Of a stretch of DNA of 64,000 nt, positions 1-7,578 are shown piece by piece. Below the pieces are notes generated by a model. It ran no database searches. It saw only the letters and a program-made list of their open reading frames with translations, and had not been told where the DNA came from. The stretch spans positions 1-64,000 of the forward strand of contig PEAM01000009.1 in assembly GCA_002753565.1 (NCBI GenBank), given 5' to 3'. The first letter of the stretch is position 1. The number at the start of each line of letters is the position of its first letter. Origin of the DNA: Magnetococcales bacterium (GTDB lineage: Bacteria; Pseudomonadota; Magnetococcia; Magnetococcales; JADFYX01). Both the position numbers and the translations under genes were made by a program.

Positions 1-4
1 TAAA

Positions 5-54
5 TGGTGGAGCCAGGCGGGATCGAACCGCCGACCTCTTGCATGCCATGCAAG
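5..54. repeat. Left attachment site (attL), tRNA-Ala 3'-half remnant
   Basis: These 50 bases are identical to 14147-14196, the 3' half of the intact tRNA-Ala gene including the encoded CCA. After base 54 the sequence diverges from the tRNA, so this copy is a displaced 3' fragment and not a functional tRNA. It marks the distal end of the integrated element. Confidence 0.92.
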
Positions 55-154
55 GGCAACCAATTAGCCACAACACAAGACAATATAAAAATCAATGAGA
101 TAGACTGATTGTTGTGTTGTCGTTTATTGCCGAAAATGGGCGTTATTTGACTCC

Positions 155-174
155 GAGTGTGCCATGAGTGTGCC
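155..174 (+). repeat. Paired arm-type sites, left end
   Basis: The nonamer GAGTGTGCC occurs at 155-163 and again at 166-174, an 11-bp period. The same pair with the same spacing occurs at 14077-14096, and a near-identical pair in inverted orientation at 13947-13966. Paired short repeats at both ends of an integrated element are typical of integrase or excisionase arm-type binding sites. The repeats are seen directly; their function is inferred. The rest of 175-487 holds no gene I can support. Confidence 0.6.
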
Positions 175-487
175 ACGGCACAATTGCCGTATTCACTGTT
201 GGGGCTTGGCTTCAGGCGCATTCTCATAGGAAAGTACAGAAATGCCCCTAAATATTTAGGCGATGGGTTGGTATGTGTTCTTTGGCTCTTATGTGTCCTC
301 TCTCCTGGCTTCCAGTTCTATTTTTTACTCTTTTACCTGTACCACTCATCTAATAAATATAAGACGGCTACGGGGGGTCCTGTACCGATTTTGGCTCTAT
401 TCCATGAAGCATAGATTTATAGATGAACCTCTTCTATCATCAAGCACTACACTCCATCAATCACCACGATTCCAGGAATGTTGCCTT

Positions 488-1918
488 ATGCGTTGGATTT
501 CCACCCCTGAGTCAGTGGAGAATGGAGAGCCTACCGTTCTCGCCATAATTGAAACCGTGTTGGCGGTAACTCTCTATTGGTGGTTAGCTTGGGCCTTTGA
601 TACTCACATCCATCTATTGGCCAGCATCATCGTTGCCCCTTTTCTCTTGTTGCGCTCTCCTGAGTCTATCAAAAGAGGATTGGAATGGTTTGTAGGGTAC
701 ATGTATGATGAAAAAGAAATCTCCCCCCTCAGAACTCCCATAACATTTTTTGGAGTAGTTTTATTTGCTTTTTCGATAGCTTATCTATGTACTGAAATGG
801 TGTCGAATAATTTTCTGTCTACCTGGTCAAGTTGGTCTTCATTTGGTCACGACATACTGATAGGTTTTTTTGCCTTGATGGTTGAGTTTATGGTGGCTTT
901 TGCCATTTTAGGGGAAAGAGCCAAAAAGATGCCATTTGTAGTAGCCTTACTGATAGTGGGAATTTTCGGTATTGGAATAGAGGTAGTAGGGGCGTTAGGG
1001 ATACTCGTTGCAATACTGATAATAGGAGGGGCGTTGAATTCAATGGCGGCGGGAGCGATATTTTTACTCCCGATTTTTTCCATTCCAGTTGGTGTGGGAA
1101 TTTGGTTCCGGTCCATATTTGTTAGATTTTTCGCAACAGCCCGTCATCCCATCGCCGGAATAATCAGTTTCGGCAACAATTGGCGACAAATAGTGTGGGC
1201 TGTCGACTCTAAGCACTTTCCTGAAATTGTGCCAGAACTGGGAAGTCAAACAGAGAATCTCTCTCTAAAAAAGTTTCTCCAGTATGTTCAATCAGAGGAT
1301 TGGAACAAACGTTATATCAGCTTGGTGTCATACCCGATTATTTTCATACCAACCATGTTTTACCGGTGGAGCCTCAAATCCACATGCTGGCTTTATCTCC
1401 CTTTGGTCTACTTGATATCCAAGACAAACGGACAATCGGAATTCCTGGTGTCTACACTGCACCGAAGCCGTGGTGAATCAGCCCGTATCTGGTTGGCTCT
1501 GGCCGTGATTCTCAGTACAGTTGTTACCACATTTTCCTACAGCCAGTTCGCCACTCTAAAAGAGGCATACGCCAACATCCCCGTTCCAGTTTATCTGTGG
1601 GCATTCAACTTGGGTGACTTGGCCCCGTGGCAATGGTTTAGCCTGGTTGGAGCCTTCATGACTGGGATAATCTATTTCTACGTTGATCGGGTTGTCATTT
1701 CCTGGAACCTCCTAAAAGAACGGGAAGAGAAAGCCAGACCAAACCCTGTCCAGGCAAATAGGCTCCTATGGTTTGCCCGGCTAAGGAGTATCAGTTCAGT
1801 GCTTGCCATATTTATGGCGTTAGGGTACGCCGGGCTTGTCTTCCTGGAGATTCATACTCAACAACTACCCGGTTGGCTCTCATTTTTGGATTTGATTTAT
1901 GGGCCATATTTGCCATAG
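488..1918 (+). CDS. Multi-pass membrane protein, element cargo
   Basis: This 476-aa protein has roughly eight to ten hydrophobic segments spread over its length and no recognisable enzymatic domain. I chose the ATG at 488 (MRWISTPESV) because the upstream in-frame sequence is not protein-like and an AGGA lies about a dozen bases before it. A central soluble stretch around residues 225-265 contains WRQIVWAVD and FPEIVPELG, followed by YRWSLKST before another helix. From memory these motifs recur in unnamed membrane proteins on proteobacterial genomic islands. It is the outermost cargo gene, next to attL, and points inward. Function is unknown; a cell-envelope or defence role is only a guess from position. 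Confidence 0.75.
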   Translation: MRWISTPESVENGEPTVLAIIETVLAVTLYWWLAWAFDTHIHLLASIIVAPFLLLRSPESIKRGLEWFVGYMYDEKEISPLRTPITFFGVVLFAFSIAYLCTEMVSNNFLSTWSSWSSFGHDILIGFFALMVEFMVAFAILGERAKKMPFVVALLIVGIFGIGIEVVGALGILVAILIIGGALNSMAAGAIFLLPIFSIPVGVGIWFRSIFVRFFATARHPIAGIISFGNNWRQIVWAVDSKHFPEIVPELGSQTENLSLKKFLQYVQSEDWNKRYISLVSYPIIFIPTMFYRWSLKSTCWLYLPLVYLISKTNGQSEFLVSTLHRSRGESARIWLALAVILSTVVTTFSYSQFATLKEAYANIPVPVYLWAFNLGDLAPWQWFSLVGAFMTGIIYFYVDRVVISWNLLKEREEKARPNPVQANRLLWFARLRSISSVLAIFMALGYAGLVFLEIHTQQLPGWLSFLDLIYGPYLP

Positions 1919-1931
1919 ACTCTAGCCAATA

Positions 1932-2378
1932 TCACACCTCCCCTTTTGCCTGAAGGCTCAACAAGTGGGCCAGTTGTTGGAGAACAGACCGGTTCCCCTG
2001 GCCGGTTTGGTTCAGTACCGCTCTGGCAATCTCCAACCGCTTTGGTGATACTTCCGCTGTTTTCTGGCCGGACAGGTTGACCCGGCGGCGATAATGTAGA
2101 ATGGCCTGTTCGTACCGTTGCCGGTTCTGGGTTCTCCATATACCAAGTGCCCACCGGGCCACTTTTCGAGACACTTCAACGGGGGTTGGCCGGTAGTGCT
2201 CCCGGATCTCCTGCCATAATTTGAAATTCCATGGGAGAGGCAACCGGTCATCGGTCGGGAAGAGAAACGGGAAATCCTCTTGGAGTTGCTTTTGCAGAGC
2301 CTTAACCCTGGCCATGGTGGACAAGCCAGGGGTGAGACTACCCGTTGCTACCTCTGTAGCTGAAAAAGATTTGATCAT
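1932..2378 (-). CDS. ProQ/FinO-domain RNA chaperone
   Basis: This is a 148-aa protein. Residues about 25-105 fit the ProQ/FinO fold: a FPFLFP segment, PLPWNFKLW, a helical middle and YEQAILHYRRRVNLSG near the end of the domain. ProQ/FinO proteins bind structured RNAs and act as RNA chaperones; plasmid members (FinO) control conjugation genes through antisense RNA. The start at 2378 is preceded by GGGAGG seven bases upstream. The stop of the preceding 86-aa gene (TGA at 2381-2383) lies within this ribosome-binding region, so the two are probably translationally coupled. On a mobile element it may regulate element RNAs or host mRNAs. Family assignment is good; the targets are unknown. Confidence 0.82.
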   Translation of the reverse strand: MIKSFSATEVATGSLTPGLSTMARVKALQKQLQEDFPFLFPTDDRLPLPWNFKLWQEIREHYRPTPVEVSRKVARWALGIWRTQNRQRYEQAILHYRRRVNLSGQKTAEVSPKRLEIARAVLNQTGQGNRSVLQQLAHLLSLQAKGEV

Positions 2379-2380
2379 GG

Positions 2381-2641
2381 TCACACCTCCCGGCCAGCCA
2401 GAATGACCCCAAGGGCGGTCAAGCCGTTTTGAAGGTTGTCAGATGCCATGGTGAGTTCATCGGCCATGGGGTGGTCTTTGGCCTTCTCCCGGATGGTCTC
2501 CAGTTGGTTGGTGGCCTGGACAAGATAGTGAATCGTGGTGTTGGTCAGGTTATGATTTCGGGGTGATGGGGTGCGGCGTTTGGCTTGGCTGAGAGTGAAT
2601 GGGCGGTGTGGCAGTTGATGGACGGTAGCAAGACTGTTCAT
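2381..2641 (-). CDS. Small hypothetical protein upstream of proQ-like gene
   Basis: This 86-aa protein begins MNSLATVHQL. It has a basic, proline-rich N-terminus followed by a predicted helical region (residues about 35-80) rich in charged residues. The ATG at 2641 has AGGAG about eleven bases upstream. It is directly followed by the ProQ/FinO gene, with two bases between its stop codon and that start, so they form one transcription unit. I do not recognise the family. A partner or regulator of the RNA chaperone is possible from the coupling alone. Confidence 0.6.
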   Translation of the reverse strand: MNSLATVHQLPHRPFTLSQAKRRTPSPRNHNLTNTTIHYLVQATNQLETIREKAKDHPMADELTMASDNLQNGLTALGVILAGREV

Positions 2642-2667
2642 GGTGTTGTGGCTCCTGTAATATGTCC

Positions 2668-2870
2668 TGTTCAAGGGACTGGAAAAAAAGCCGGGTGCTT
2701 GAACACCGTTACAGGAACGGCCCCATGGACTTTCCACAAGGGTATTGTATGGACCACGAGACACCCGGCCACAATCATAGGATGGAAGAGCCATGCCAGA
2801 AATTGGGCACAAAAATACCGCTGGCCTGTCGGGTGCGGTGTCCGCCTGTAAATAGGGGTGTTCAAGCCCC
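2668..2870. promoter_or_regulatory. Three TGTTCAAG sites in a divergent intergenic region
   Basis: The 499-bp gap 2642-3140 separates divergent transcription units. It holds TGTTCAAG at 2668-2675, its reverse complement CTTGAACA at 2698-2705 inside a near-palindrome (2694-2707), and TGTTCAAG again at 2859-2866 inside GGGGTGTTCAAGCCCC. The 12-mer GCTTGAACACCG at 2697-2708 recurs at 11679-11690, just inside the start of the primase-helicase gene. These may be operators of an element-encoded regulator. The repeats are visible; the role is inferred. Confidence 0.4.
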
Positions 2871-3140
2871 GTTAACGCAAACCATCACATGGTCAGAGAC
2901 CAACTCGCAAGTAGAAAAAATGTATTGCAGTAATTTTTTCCAAGTCTATGGAAGTGAGGGGGTATTTGTGGCTTCAACCCATGGGGCTAGTCCCAATACT
3001 GGAAAATGAGTTAGGACGGAATAAATAACAACAATAGGTAGTTTTTATCTCCACAGGAAAAATATAGATGTTTGACCGTGTATGCATGAATGTGATTCAC
3101 TGGCTGAAACACAACATTGATTTTTAGGGAGGGAGAGGTT

Positions 3141-4040
3141 ATGGCCAGGAAAAGAGGATTTGAGGTATCCATTCTTAATATTGCGCTGAGTGGTCATCAT
3201 GAGCCGGAAGAGTATGTCAGTTTGTTTGATGCTGCGATAAAAAAAGATAGAAAATACAACTATTACGGCAAGCAAACAGCCATTTTCTGGGAGATCCGCA
3301 AGGGCGAAGATCCAACCGAAGGGATTTCGGGAACACTGTATAAATTTTATGACCTTGATCGTGTCAATGTCTGGCTGGATAGGAAATCAGGAAAACCAGC
3401 TTTGAGCGAAGATCTAGGCCAACTTTCAGCGGTTGACAATTTATCCCCTGATTTTGCTTCAACCTATTTTAGATTTTTTCCAAAAAAGCACCGTTTTTAC
3501 TTCCAGTCAAAGACCGCATACAAAAGCACAAAAATTTTACCAAAATTCTTCTCCCCCAATGTCATGAGAGATTTTATTGACCGGCTTATGAATTCTAGTG
3601 AGGTTGTCAGCGAGTTTGGGTCAGTTGGTGTAACAGTCATTCCAACAAAACAAAGTTTGCAGAAAATTTGGAGTATCAATAAGATTAAACATCTCTTTAT
3701 TGAAGTGACACCGCCCAACCCCGATCATGACACTTTTGCTCTCAATTTTGAAAGGTCATTGAGAGAGCTAAACGCAAAGAAAGAGTCCAGGGTTCTTATT
3801 AGTCGCACGGGTGGTGGACTGGAATTAAATGATGAATATAAACAGCTTTGCAGATTGGCTGCTGAAAATGGTTATGTTACAGGGAAAGGAAAAGACGAAC
3901 AGGGGATCAACGTTTCAGAATCGACAAAAGATCATCCTCTAAAATTAGAAGGGAAGTTTGATCCAGATCTTGAAACAGATCAAGACGCTTTTATTCACAT
4001 GGCTAACCGAGTACACAATACCGCCTTTGATGAGGGGTGA
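3141..4040 (+). CDS. DUF4747 family protein
   Basis: This 299-aa protein starts MARKRGFEVSILNIAL. It matches the DUF4747 family along its length: the N-terminal beta-strand motif, GISGTLYKFYDLD, the FFPKKHRFYF motif, EFGSVGVTVIP, and a C-terminal segment with ENGYVTGKGKDEQG and STKDHP. The start at 3141 has GGGAGAGG just upstream. The family has no firmly assigned biochemical function that I know of and is typically found on mobile elements and islands, often beside a small membrane protein, as here. The next gene starts four bases after its stop, which implies a two-gene module. A defence or toxin-like function is a hypothesis from context only. Confidence 0.85.
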   Translation: MARKRGFEVSILNIALSGHHEPEEYVSLFDAAIKKDRKYNYYGKQTAIFWEIRKGEDPTEGISGTLYKFYDLDRVNVWLDRKSGKPALSEDLGQLSAVDNLSPDFASTYFRFFPKKHRFYFQSKTAYKSTKILPKFFSPNVMRDFIDRLMNSSEVVSEFGSVGVTVIPTKQSLQKIWSINKIKHLFIEVTPPNPDHDTFALNFERSLRELNAKKESRVLISRTGGGLELNDEYKQLCRLAAENGYVTGKGKDEQGINVSESTKDHPLKLEGKFDPDLETDQDAFIHMANRVHNTAFDEG

Positions 4041-4044
4041 TTAG

Positions 4045-4680
4045 TTGAAACAGACAGGGCAAAAATTGAAGGAGAAATTCTGCTCTACTCAGTGGTGGGG
4101 GTTGTTTTGCGTCATTCGTAAAATTGTAACCATTCATCTACCTGAAAAATGGGATTTTTTACGTTCTCCATATTTGCTCATTTCTTTTTTAGTGTTATGC
4201 CTGAGTTGGCCAACTTGGACTTGTACTGGGTGGACTTCTAAAGTATTCGCCATAATCCCATCTTTGCTTAGTTTTTCTGCTGCTGGATACGCCATCTGGT
4301 TTACTTTTGGAACTACTTCTTTTGGAGAGCAACTCTCAGAAATTGGAAAAAAAGGAGAGGCATCCTACAGAAAATTGGACTCCTTTTTTATGGAGATGAA
4401 CGCTGCTTTTGTCTTTTTTATTGGCACACAGCTTTTGTCTTTACTTTTGGCACTGATTGCAGACCCATGGCTCCCTGAAAAAGGACCATTGACCGGGTTT
4501 ATACTGGTTGTTTCAGCATTTTCATATTGGTTTTTTCTATACGCTGTCTGCTTAATTTTTGCTATTGCTCTCAAAATTTTTCAATCTGCAATTTCTTTGG
4601 AAATTTACCATGATAATCAGCGGAAAATAAAAAAAACTGAGAATAACGAAGAAGAACCGAAAGACGATACAATTCAGTAA
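4045..4680 (+). CDS. Four-helix membrane protein paired with DUF4747 protein
   Basis: This 211-aa protein appears to start at TTG (4045), with GAGGGG eight bases upstream inside the end of the DUF4747 gene. It has hydrophobic helices at about residues 40-60, 68-90, 118-138 and 150-178, and a charged, acidic and lysine-rich cytoplasmic-type tail (residues about 190-211). Between helices two and three is a soluble loop with FGEQLSEIGKKGEASYRKL. I do not recognise a named family. The tight spacing means co-translation with the DUF4747 gene, so the two probably act together as a soluble plus membrane pair. Confidence 0.72.
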   Translation: MKQTGQKLKEKFCSTQWWGLFCVIRKIVTIHLPEKWDFLRSPYLLISFLVLCLSWPTWTCTGWTSKVFAIIPSLLSFSAAGYAIWFTFGTTSFGEQLSEIGKKGEASYRKLDSFFMEMNAAFVFFIGTQLLSLLLALIADPWLPEKGPLTGFILVVSAFSYWFFLYAVCLIFAIALKIFQSAISLEIYHDNQRKIKKTENNEEEPKDDTIQ

Positions 4681-4741
4681 TACACTTCCCAACGAACCCA
4701 TAAATCCGGCCAGTGTTGGTACAGTGGGTAACTACCAAGAG

Positions 4742-4975
4742 CTACTCAGAATCATTCCCCAGAGAAAAACCGAGAGCGGCACCAAGAACAAATGACCAAA
4801 ATGCCGATTCTTTTGGTGGCGGCTCCACAAATGGTCTCGGTGCTATTTCAACCGTAACCGTGACATGGACAGGCACATAATCTGAAACATCGTCAACCGG
4901 ATCAACCGGTAACGGCTCCCAATTACCAACCCGAGTTGGATTGTCGGCATGGCGGGACAAGGTTCTGTATGACAT
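4742..4975 (-). CDS. Small protein with C-terminal hydrophobic helix
   Basis: This is a 77-aa protein starting MSYRTLSRHA at 4975. A strong GGAGGAGG ribosome-binding sequence lies about ten bases upstream, which decides the start. The middle is acidic and proline-rich (around DPVDDVSDYVPV). The last 20 residues form one hydrophobic helix containing GAALGFSLG, suggesting membrane anchoring. It lies at the end of the element core operon direction, 118 bases after the 251-aa DNA-binding protein gene. I do not recognise the family. Confidence 0.55.
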   Translation of the reverse strand: MSYRTLSRHADNPTRVGNWEPLPVDPVDDVSDYVPVHVTVTVEIAPRPFVEPPPKESAFWSFVLGAALGFSLGNDSE

Positions 4976-5093
4976 AGCTTTGTACCTCCTCCATGTGAAG
5001 TGTCGTACCACAATAGTACCAGATTGCCAGCGACCGACCAAATGGAATCCACATCTACTATGAGAAATGTGTTTTTCCGGCTCTGGGTGGCTC

Positions 5094-5849
5094 TTAGCCG
5101 TCTTTTTGCCGCTTCTGACTGTCTGAGGAAGTGAATACCTCCCAATATCTTTTCCAGCCCATCTTTTTTCGTTCCAGGCTATCAGCCGTATATAGAGGAC
5201 CACTGATTGCTGGTATTCTACTTAGCTGCTCAAGCGTAGTGATACCCCTCCTCAGTCTGTCATATATCGTTTGCCTTGAAACCCCCCATTCAACAGACCA
5301 CTTACGCACTGTTTTAGATTTACCATTGAAAGATAAGATTATCGGCTTTTTTGTAAAAGTATCACGACTGAATATTTGTTCTTCACTCATTTTCGATTTG
5401 AGTCGGCTTTTAAAAGTGCCAAGATTCAAACCTAAATGATGTGCCCATCCTGTTATTGAAAAAGTTTTCCCATTGTAGGTGATGTATTTTGCTTTTGGGT
5501 TCCCACGGCATGGACAACGTGCTGTTTTTTTCAATATAGTATCTGCATTTCTCACAAACTCTTTTCCACACAGGTTGCATTTCACCAACCATCTTTGCCC
5601 CCAATATTTGTGTTTTGGTTGATGTACTTTCAGAACCTGAATAAACGGGAAGGTTTCTTTTGTTAAATCACGACGTCTTAGCTTCGGATCAAATTTAGGA
5701 ATACTTAGTGCATCTTCAGGGTTTAACCCATTCCGAATACGTTCATGTATACTGCTTCTAGTTATCCCTAATTTAGCAGCAGCTTCTTTAACCTGCTTGG
5801 TAAGTTCTAGATCTATTTTTTGTTTGTGCATATTTGTAGGAGTCTGCAT
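5094..5849 (-). CDS. DNA-binding protein with repeated HTH units and a Cys cluster
   Basis: This 251-aa basic protein contains three similar helix-turn-helix-like segments: residues about 14-45 (AAAKLGITRSSIHERIRNGL), about 127-165 (NGKTFSITGWAHHLGLNL) and about 175-210 (VRKWSVEWGVSRQTIYDRLR). Each ends with a short tail naming a threshold-like 'EEQI/LEQL' helix. A Cys cluster (CNLC ... CPC, residues about 91-114) probably binds zinc. The repeat style resembles NUMOD-type DNA-contact modules of phage HNH nucleases, but no HNH catalytic motif is visible. It is likely a sequence-specific DNA-binding protein of the element. Confidence 0.65.
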   Translation of the reverse strand: MQTPTNMHKQKIDLELTKQVKEAAAKLGITRSSIHERIRNGLNPEDALSIPKFDPKLRRRDLTKETFPFIQVLKVHQPKHKYWGQRWLVKCNLCGKEFVRNADTILKKTARCPCRGNPKAKYITYNGKTFSITGWAHHLGLNLGTFKSRLKSKMSEEQIFSRDTFTKKPIILSFNGKSKTVRKWSVEWGVSRQTIYDRLRRGITTLEQLSRIPAISGPLYTADSLERKKMGWKRYWEVFTSSDSQKRQKDG

Positions 5850-5927
5850 AGCTCACACCCTTTTTTGTGTTCCACACCACGGGTGTACATCGGGTGCTAC
5901 CACATTGTCCCCAAATCTAAGGAGTAA

Positions 5928-6404
5928 TCAAACCAGACCGGCATCATCGGCCAACATAGCCAGCCAAACCGTTTTTGGCATTTTCTTCTTGCCGGTCCTG
6001 TATTCTTCAACTTTGCGTGAGCTAATCCCGATCCGTTTTCCTATCATGGTGAAGGCTTTATCTGTATCGGTCACAATATGCGGCCAATTCTTGTCCACCC
6101 ATGCGGCGAAACGTGCAACTCTCATCACCCCTTTTTTGGAAAATTTCATCCTGGCATAATCCTGTAATGTATCTGCACCGATATCAATATTACTACCCGG
6201 CCATTCAACCCCCCAGCCCTCGCCCGATATCTTCGCTTTGGAAAAAATCCTTGGCGGGATGGGTTTATATCTTGGGAATGCGGCGTCGATGATACTGTAA
6301 TCCAAAACATCTTTTTTTCCATCCATCCAGATCATGGTCAGGGTATAGGATTCTGGATTGGCTTTGATCTTTTTCAACCTGGATGATTTGGTGCTTTTTG
6401 CCAT
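5928..6404 (-). CDS. DUF2442-like protein with C-terminal HTH-like region
   Basis: This 158-aa protein starts at MAKSTKSSRL (AGGA eight bases upstream); an ATG at 6422 would add six residues. Residues about 20-85 have the DUF2442 pattern: a hydrophobic strand, DYSIIDAAFPRYKPI, and GWGVEWPGSNIDIGADTLQDYA. The C-terminal part (about 110-158) contains IGKRIGISSRKVEEYRTGKK, a helix-turn-helix-like stretch, then MPKTVWLAMLADDAGLV. Short DUF2442-HTH proteins are often small regulators or antitoxin-like partners, but no toxin gene is adjacent. Its upstream region contains the 14-base homopolymer at 6444-6457. Confidence 0.65.
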   Translation of the reverse strand: MAKSTKSSRLKKIKANPESYTLTMIWMDGKKDVLDYSIIDAAFPRYKPIPPRIFSKAKISGEGWGVEWPGSNIDIGADTLQDYARMKFSKKGVMRVARFAAWVDKNWPHIVTDTDKAFTMIGKRIGISSRKVEEYRTGKKKMPKTVWLAMLADDAGLV

Positions 6405-6443
6405 TCGAGTAATCCTGTTCATGGTTCATGAGGAGAGCCACAA

Positions 6444-6457
6444 GGGGGGGGGGGGGG
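6444..6457. repeat. Homopolymer of 14 G (C on the minus strand)
   Basis: Fourteen consecutive G residues lie about 40 bases upstream of the DUF2442-like gene start on the opposite strand. Tracts this long can slip during replication and act as on/off or expression-tuning switches, especially between promoter elements and a start codon. They are also sites of sequencing error. No known promoter pair can be placed across it with certainty. Confidence 0.7.
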
Positions 6458-6494
6458 CGACTTCCCAACCACCCTACTACGATTTTGAGAATAA

Positions 6495-6749
6495 ACGATA
6501 TCTACCCACAAACCAACTCCCGTTATTGGACGATTCAACCCTGAAAATGAAATCGAGATTGCCTACGACCACAAGACTGGGGAGATATTTGACTGGCCAG
6601 CCCACGCCACAGCATTCTGGGACGTGGTTACATCTGAGTGGGTGCGGAAGATTATGCCAAAGGAGTTACAGAAGGTTTTACCTGAGGAGATTGTTTCTAC
6701 GATTACCCCCATATTAAATATAGAGGTAAACCAGATTCACAAAATTTGA
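6495..6749 (+). pseudogene. Open frame without start codon, possible gene remnant
   Basis: This frame is open for 84 codons to the TGA at 6747-6749 and reads like a real hydrophilic protein (VIGRFNPENEIEIAYDHKTG, then FDWPAHATAFWDVV and an acidic helical tail ending NQIHKI). The codon before it is TAA (6492-6494) and there is no ATG, GTG or TTG at a plausible N-terminus. It may be the 3' end of a decayed or frameshifted gene. I do not recognise the family. Apart from this and the poly-G tract I see nothing else in 6405-6807. Confidence 0.35.
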
Positions 6750-6807
6750 AAAATTATTTTTCAGAAATGGTCTGTAACGGAAATCGTTACGGTGGTGGTT
6801 GTCAGGA

Positions 6808-7239
6808 TTATTTTTGAAGATGGTCAGACAGCCCCTTACTGAAAATCTCAAATTCCCGAAATACGAGATTACGGATTTCAGCTTGATCCATCGTCCCGGA
6901 CACCTGACCGGCGATTCTCTCACTGAGACCAACCAACCCGGATGAAACGGTGGCCCATGTCGTTAACGCTCCAGCTTTTCCAACGGAGAGGGTCGCCGGG
7001 GTTCTCTTCTTGGGAGGTTTGCCGGGGTTTCGGCTTGGCTTCTCAATCGTCGCCGTTGGTGTCCAGGTGGGAAGAGCACACATGCTCAACACCTTGTCGG
7101 TGGTTTCCGGGTCGATCAAGTTATTCACCAGCGATATCCGGCCTACCTTCACCATCCGGCCAATATACTGTTTGCTTTTCCCAACCCGTCTGGCGTATTC
7201 CGCCCGTGTCAGTAATTCTGCCACAACATTCAACCCCAT
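6808..7239 (-). CDS. HTH DNA-binding protein, small-terminase (Nu1)-like N-terminus
   Basis: This is a 143-aa protein. Residues about 10-50 form a helix-turn-helix of the type in phage terminase small subunits: LLTRAEYARRVGKSKQYIGR, then a short wing and NLIDPETTDKVL. The remainder is a basic linker (KPSRNPGKPPKKR) and a helical C-terminus that could mediate oligomerisation. The ATG at 7239 has AAGG upstream. Nu1-like proteins recognise pac or cos DNA. With no large terminase here it could redirect a helper phage's packaging, as some satellites do, or simply be a regulator. The family resemblance is moderate and the role is inferred. Confidence 0.55.
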   Translation of the reverse strand: MGLNVVAELLTRAEYARRVGKSKQYIGRMVKVGRISLVNNLIDPETTDKVLSMCALPTWTPTATIEKPSRNPGKPPKKRTPATLSVGKAGALTTWATVSSGLVGLSERIAGQVSGTMDQAEIRNLVFREFEIFSKGLSDHLQK

Positions 7240-7343
7240 AAAAAGTAAACCTTATTGTCAACCAAACAATTCTTAAATTTCAAAACGTTGTTCTTTGTCT
7301 GTGCCTGTCCTGGTGGCTTGTTTCGATTCAAGAGTAAACTTGT

Positions 7344-7358
7344 TTTGCAAAATGCAAA
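7344..7358. promoter_or_regulatory. Inverted repeat in gap 7240-7578
   Basis: TTTGC and GCAAA flank AAAAT, giving a 15-bp inverted repeat, a possible operator upstream of the Nu1-like gene. The rest of this 339-base gap shows no convincing gene; the short open frames there lack ribosome-binding sites and protein-like composition. Confidence 0.3.
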
Positions 7359-7578
7359 TACCCTCTTTTTGTGCGGCTGTCGGAACCCGCAGGGTTACCC
7401 CCCTCCTGAGGACCCGAAACACTTCACAGGAACATGTATACCAACCCCTCAGACGCTCTCTACCGGCGGTTCCCTGCCTATCTAACCAACGAGATATCGA
7501 GAAGCAAGAGAGCCGGTCTACGCCGTGTCAGTCAAGCAGTGGACAGGATAGACTGTGGTTGCTCCTATCTGTTCTGAG

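Noticed and set aside
5-54. A second tRNA-Ala gene at the left end
   Set aside because: Only the 3' half is present; the 5' half, including the D-arm and acceptor 5' strand, is missing.
263-487. N-terminal extension of the 476-aa membrane protein gene
   Set aside because: The upstream in-frame sequence starts near integrase arm sites, lacks a ribosome-binding site and is not protein-like; the ATG at 488 is preferred.
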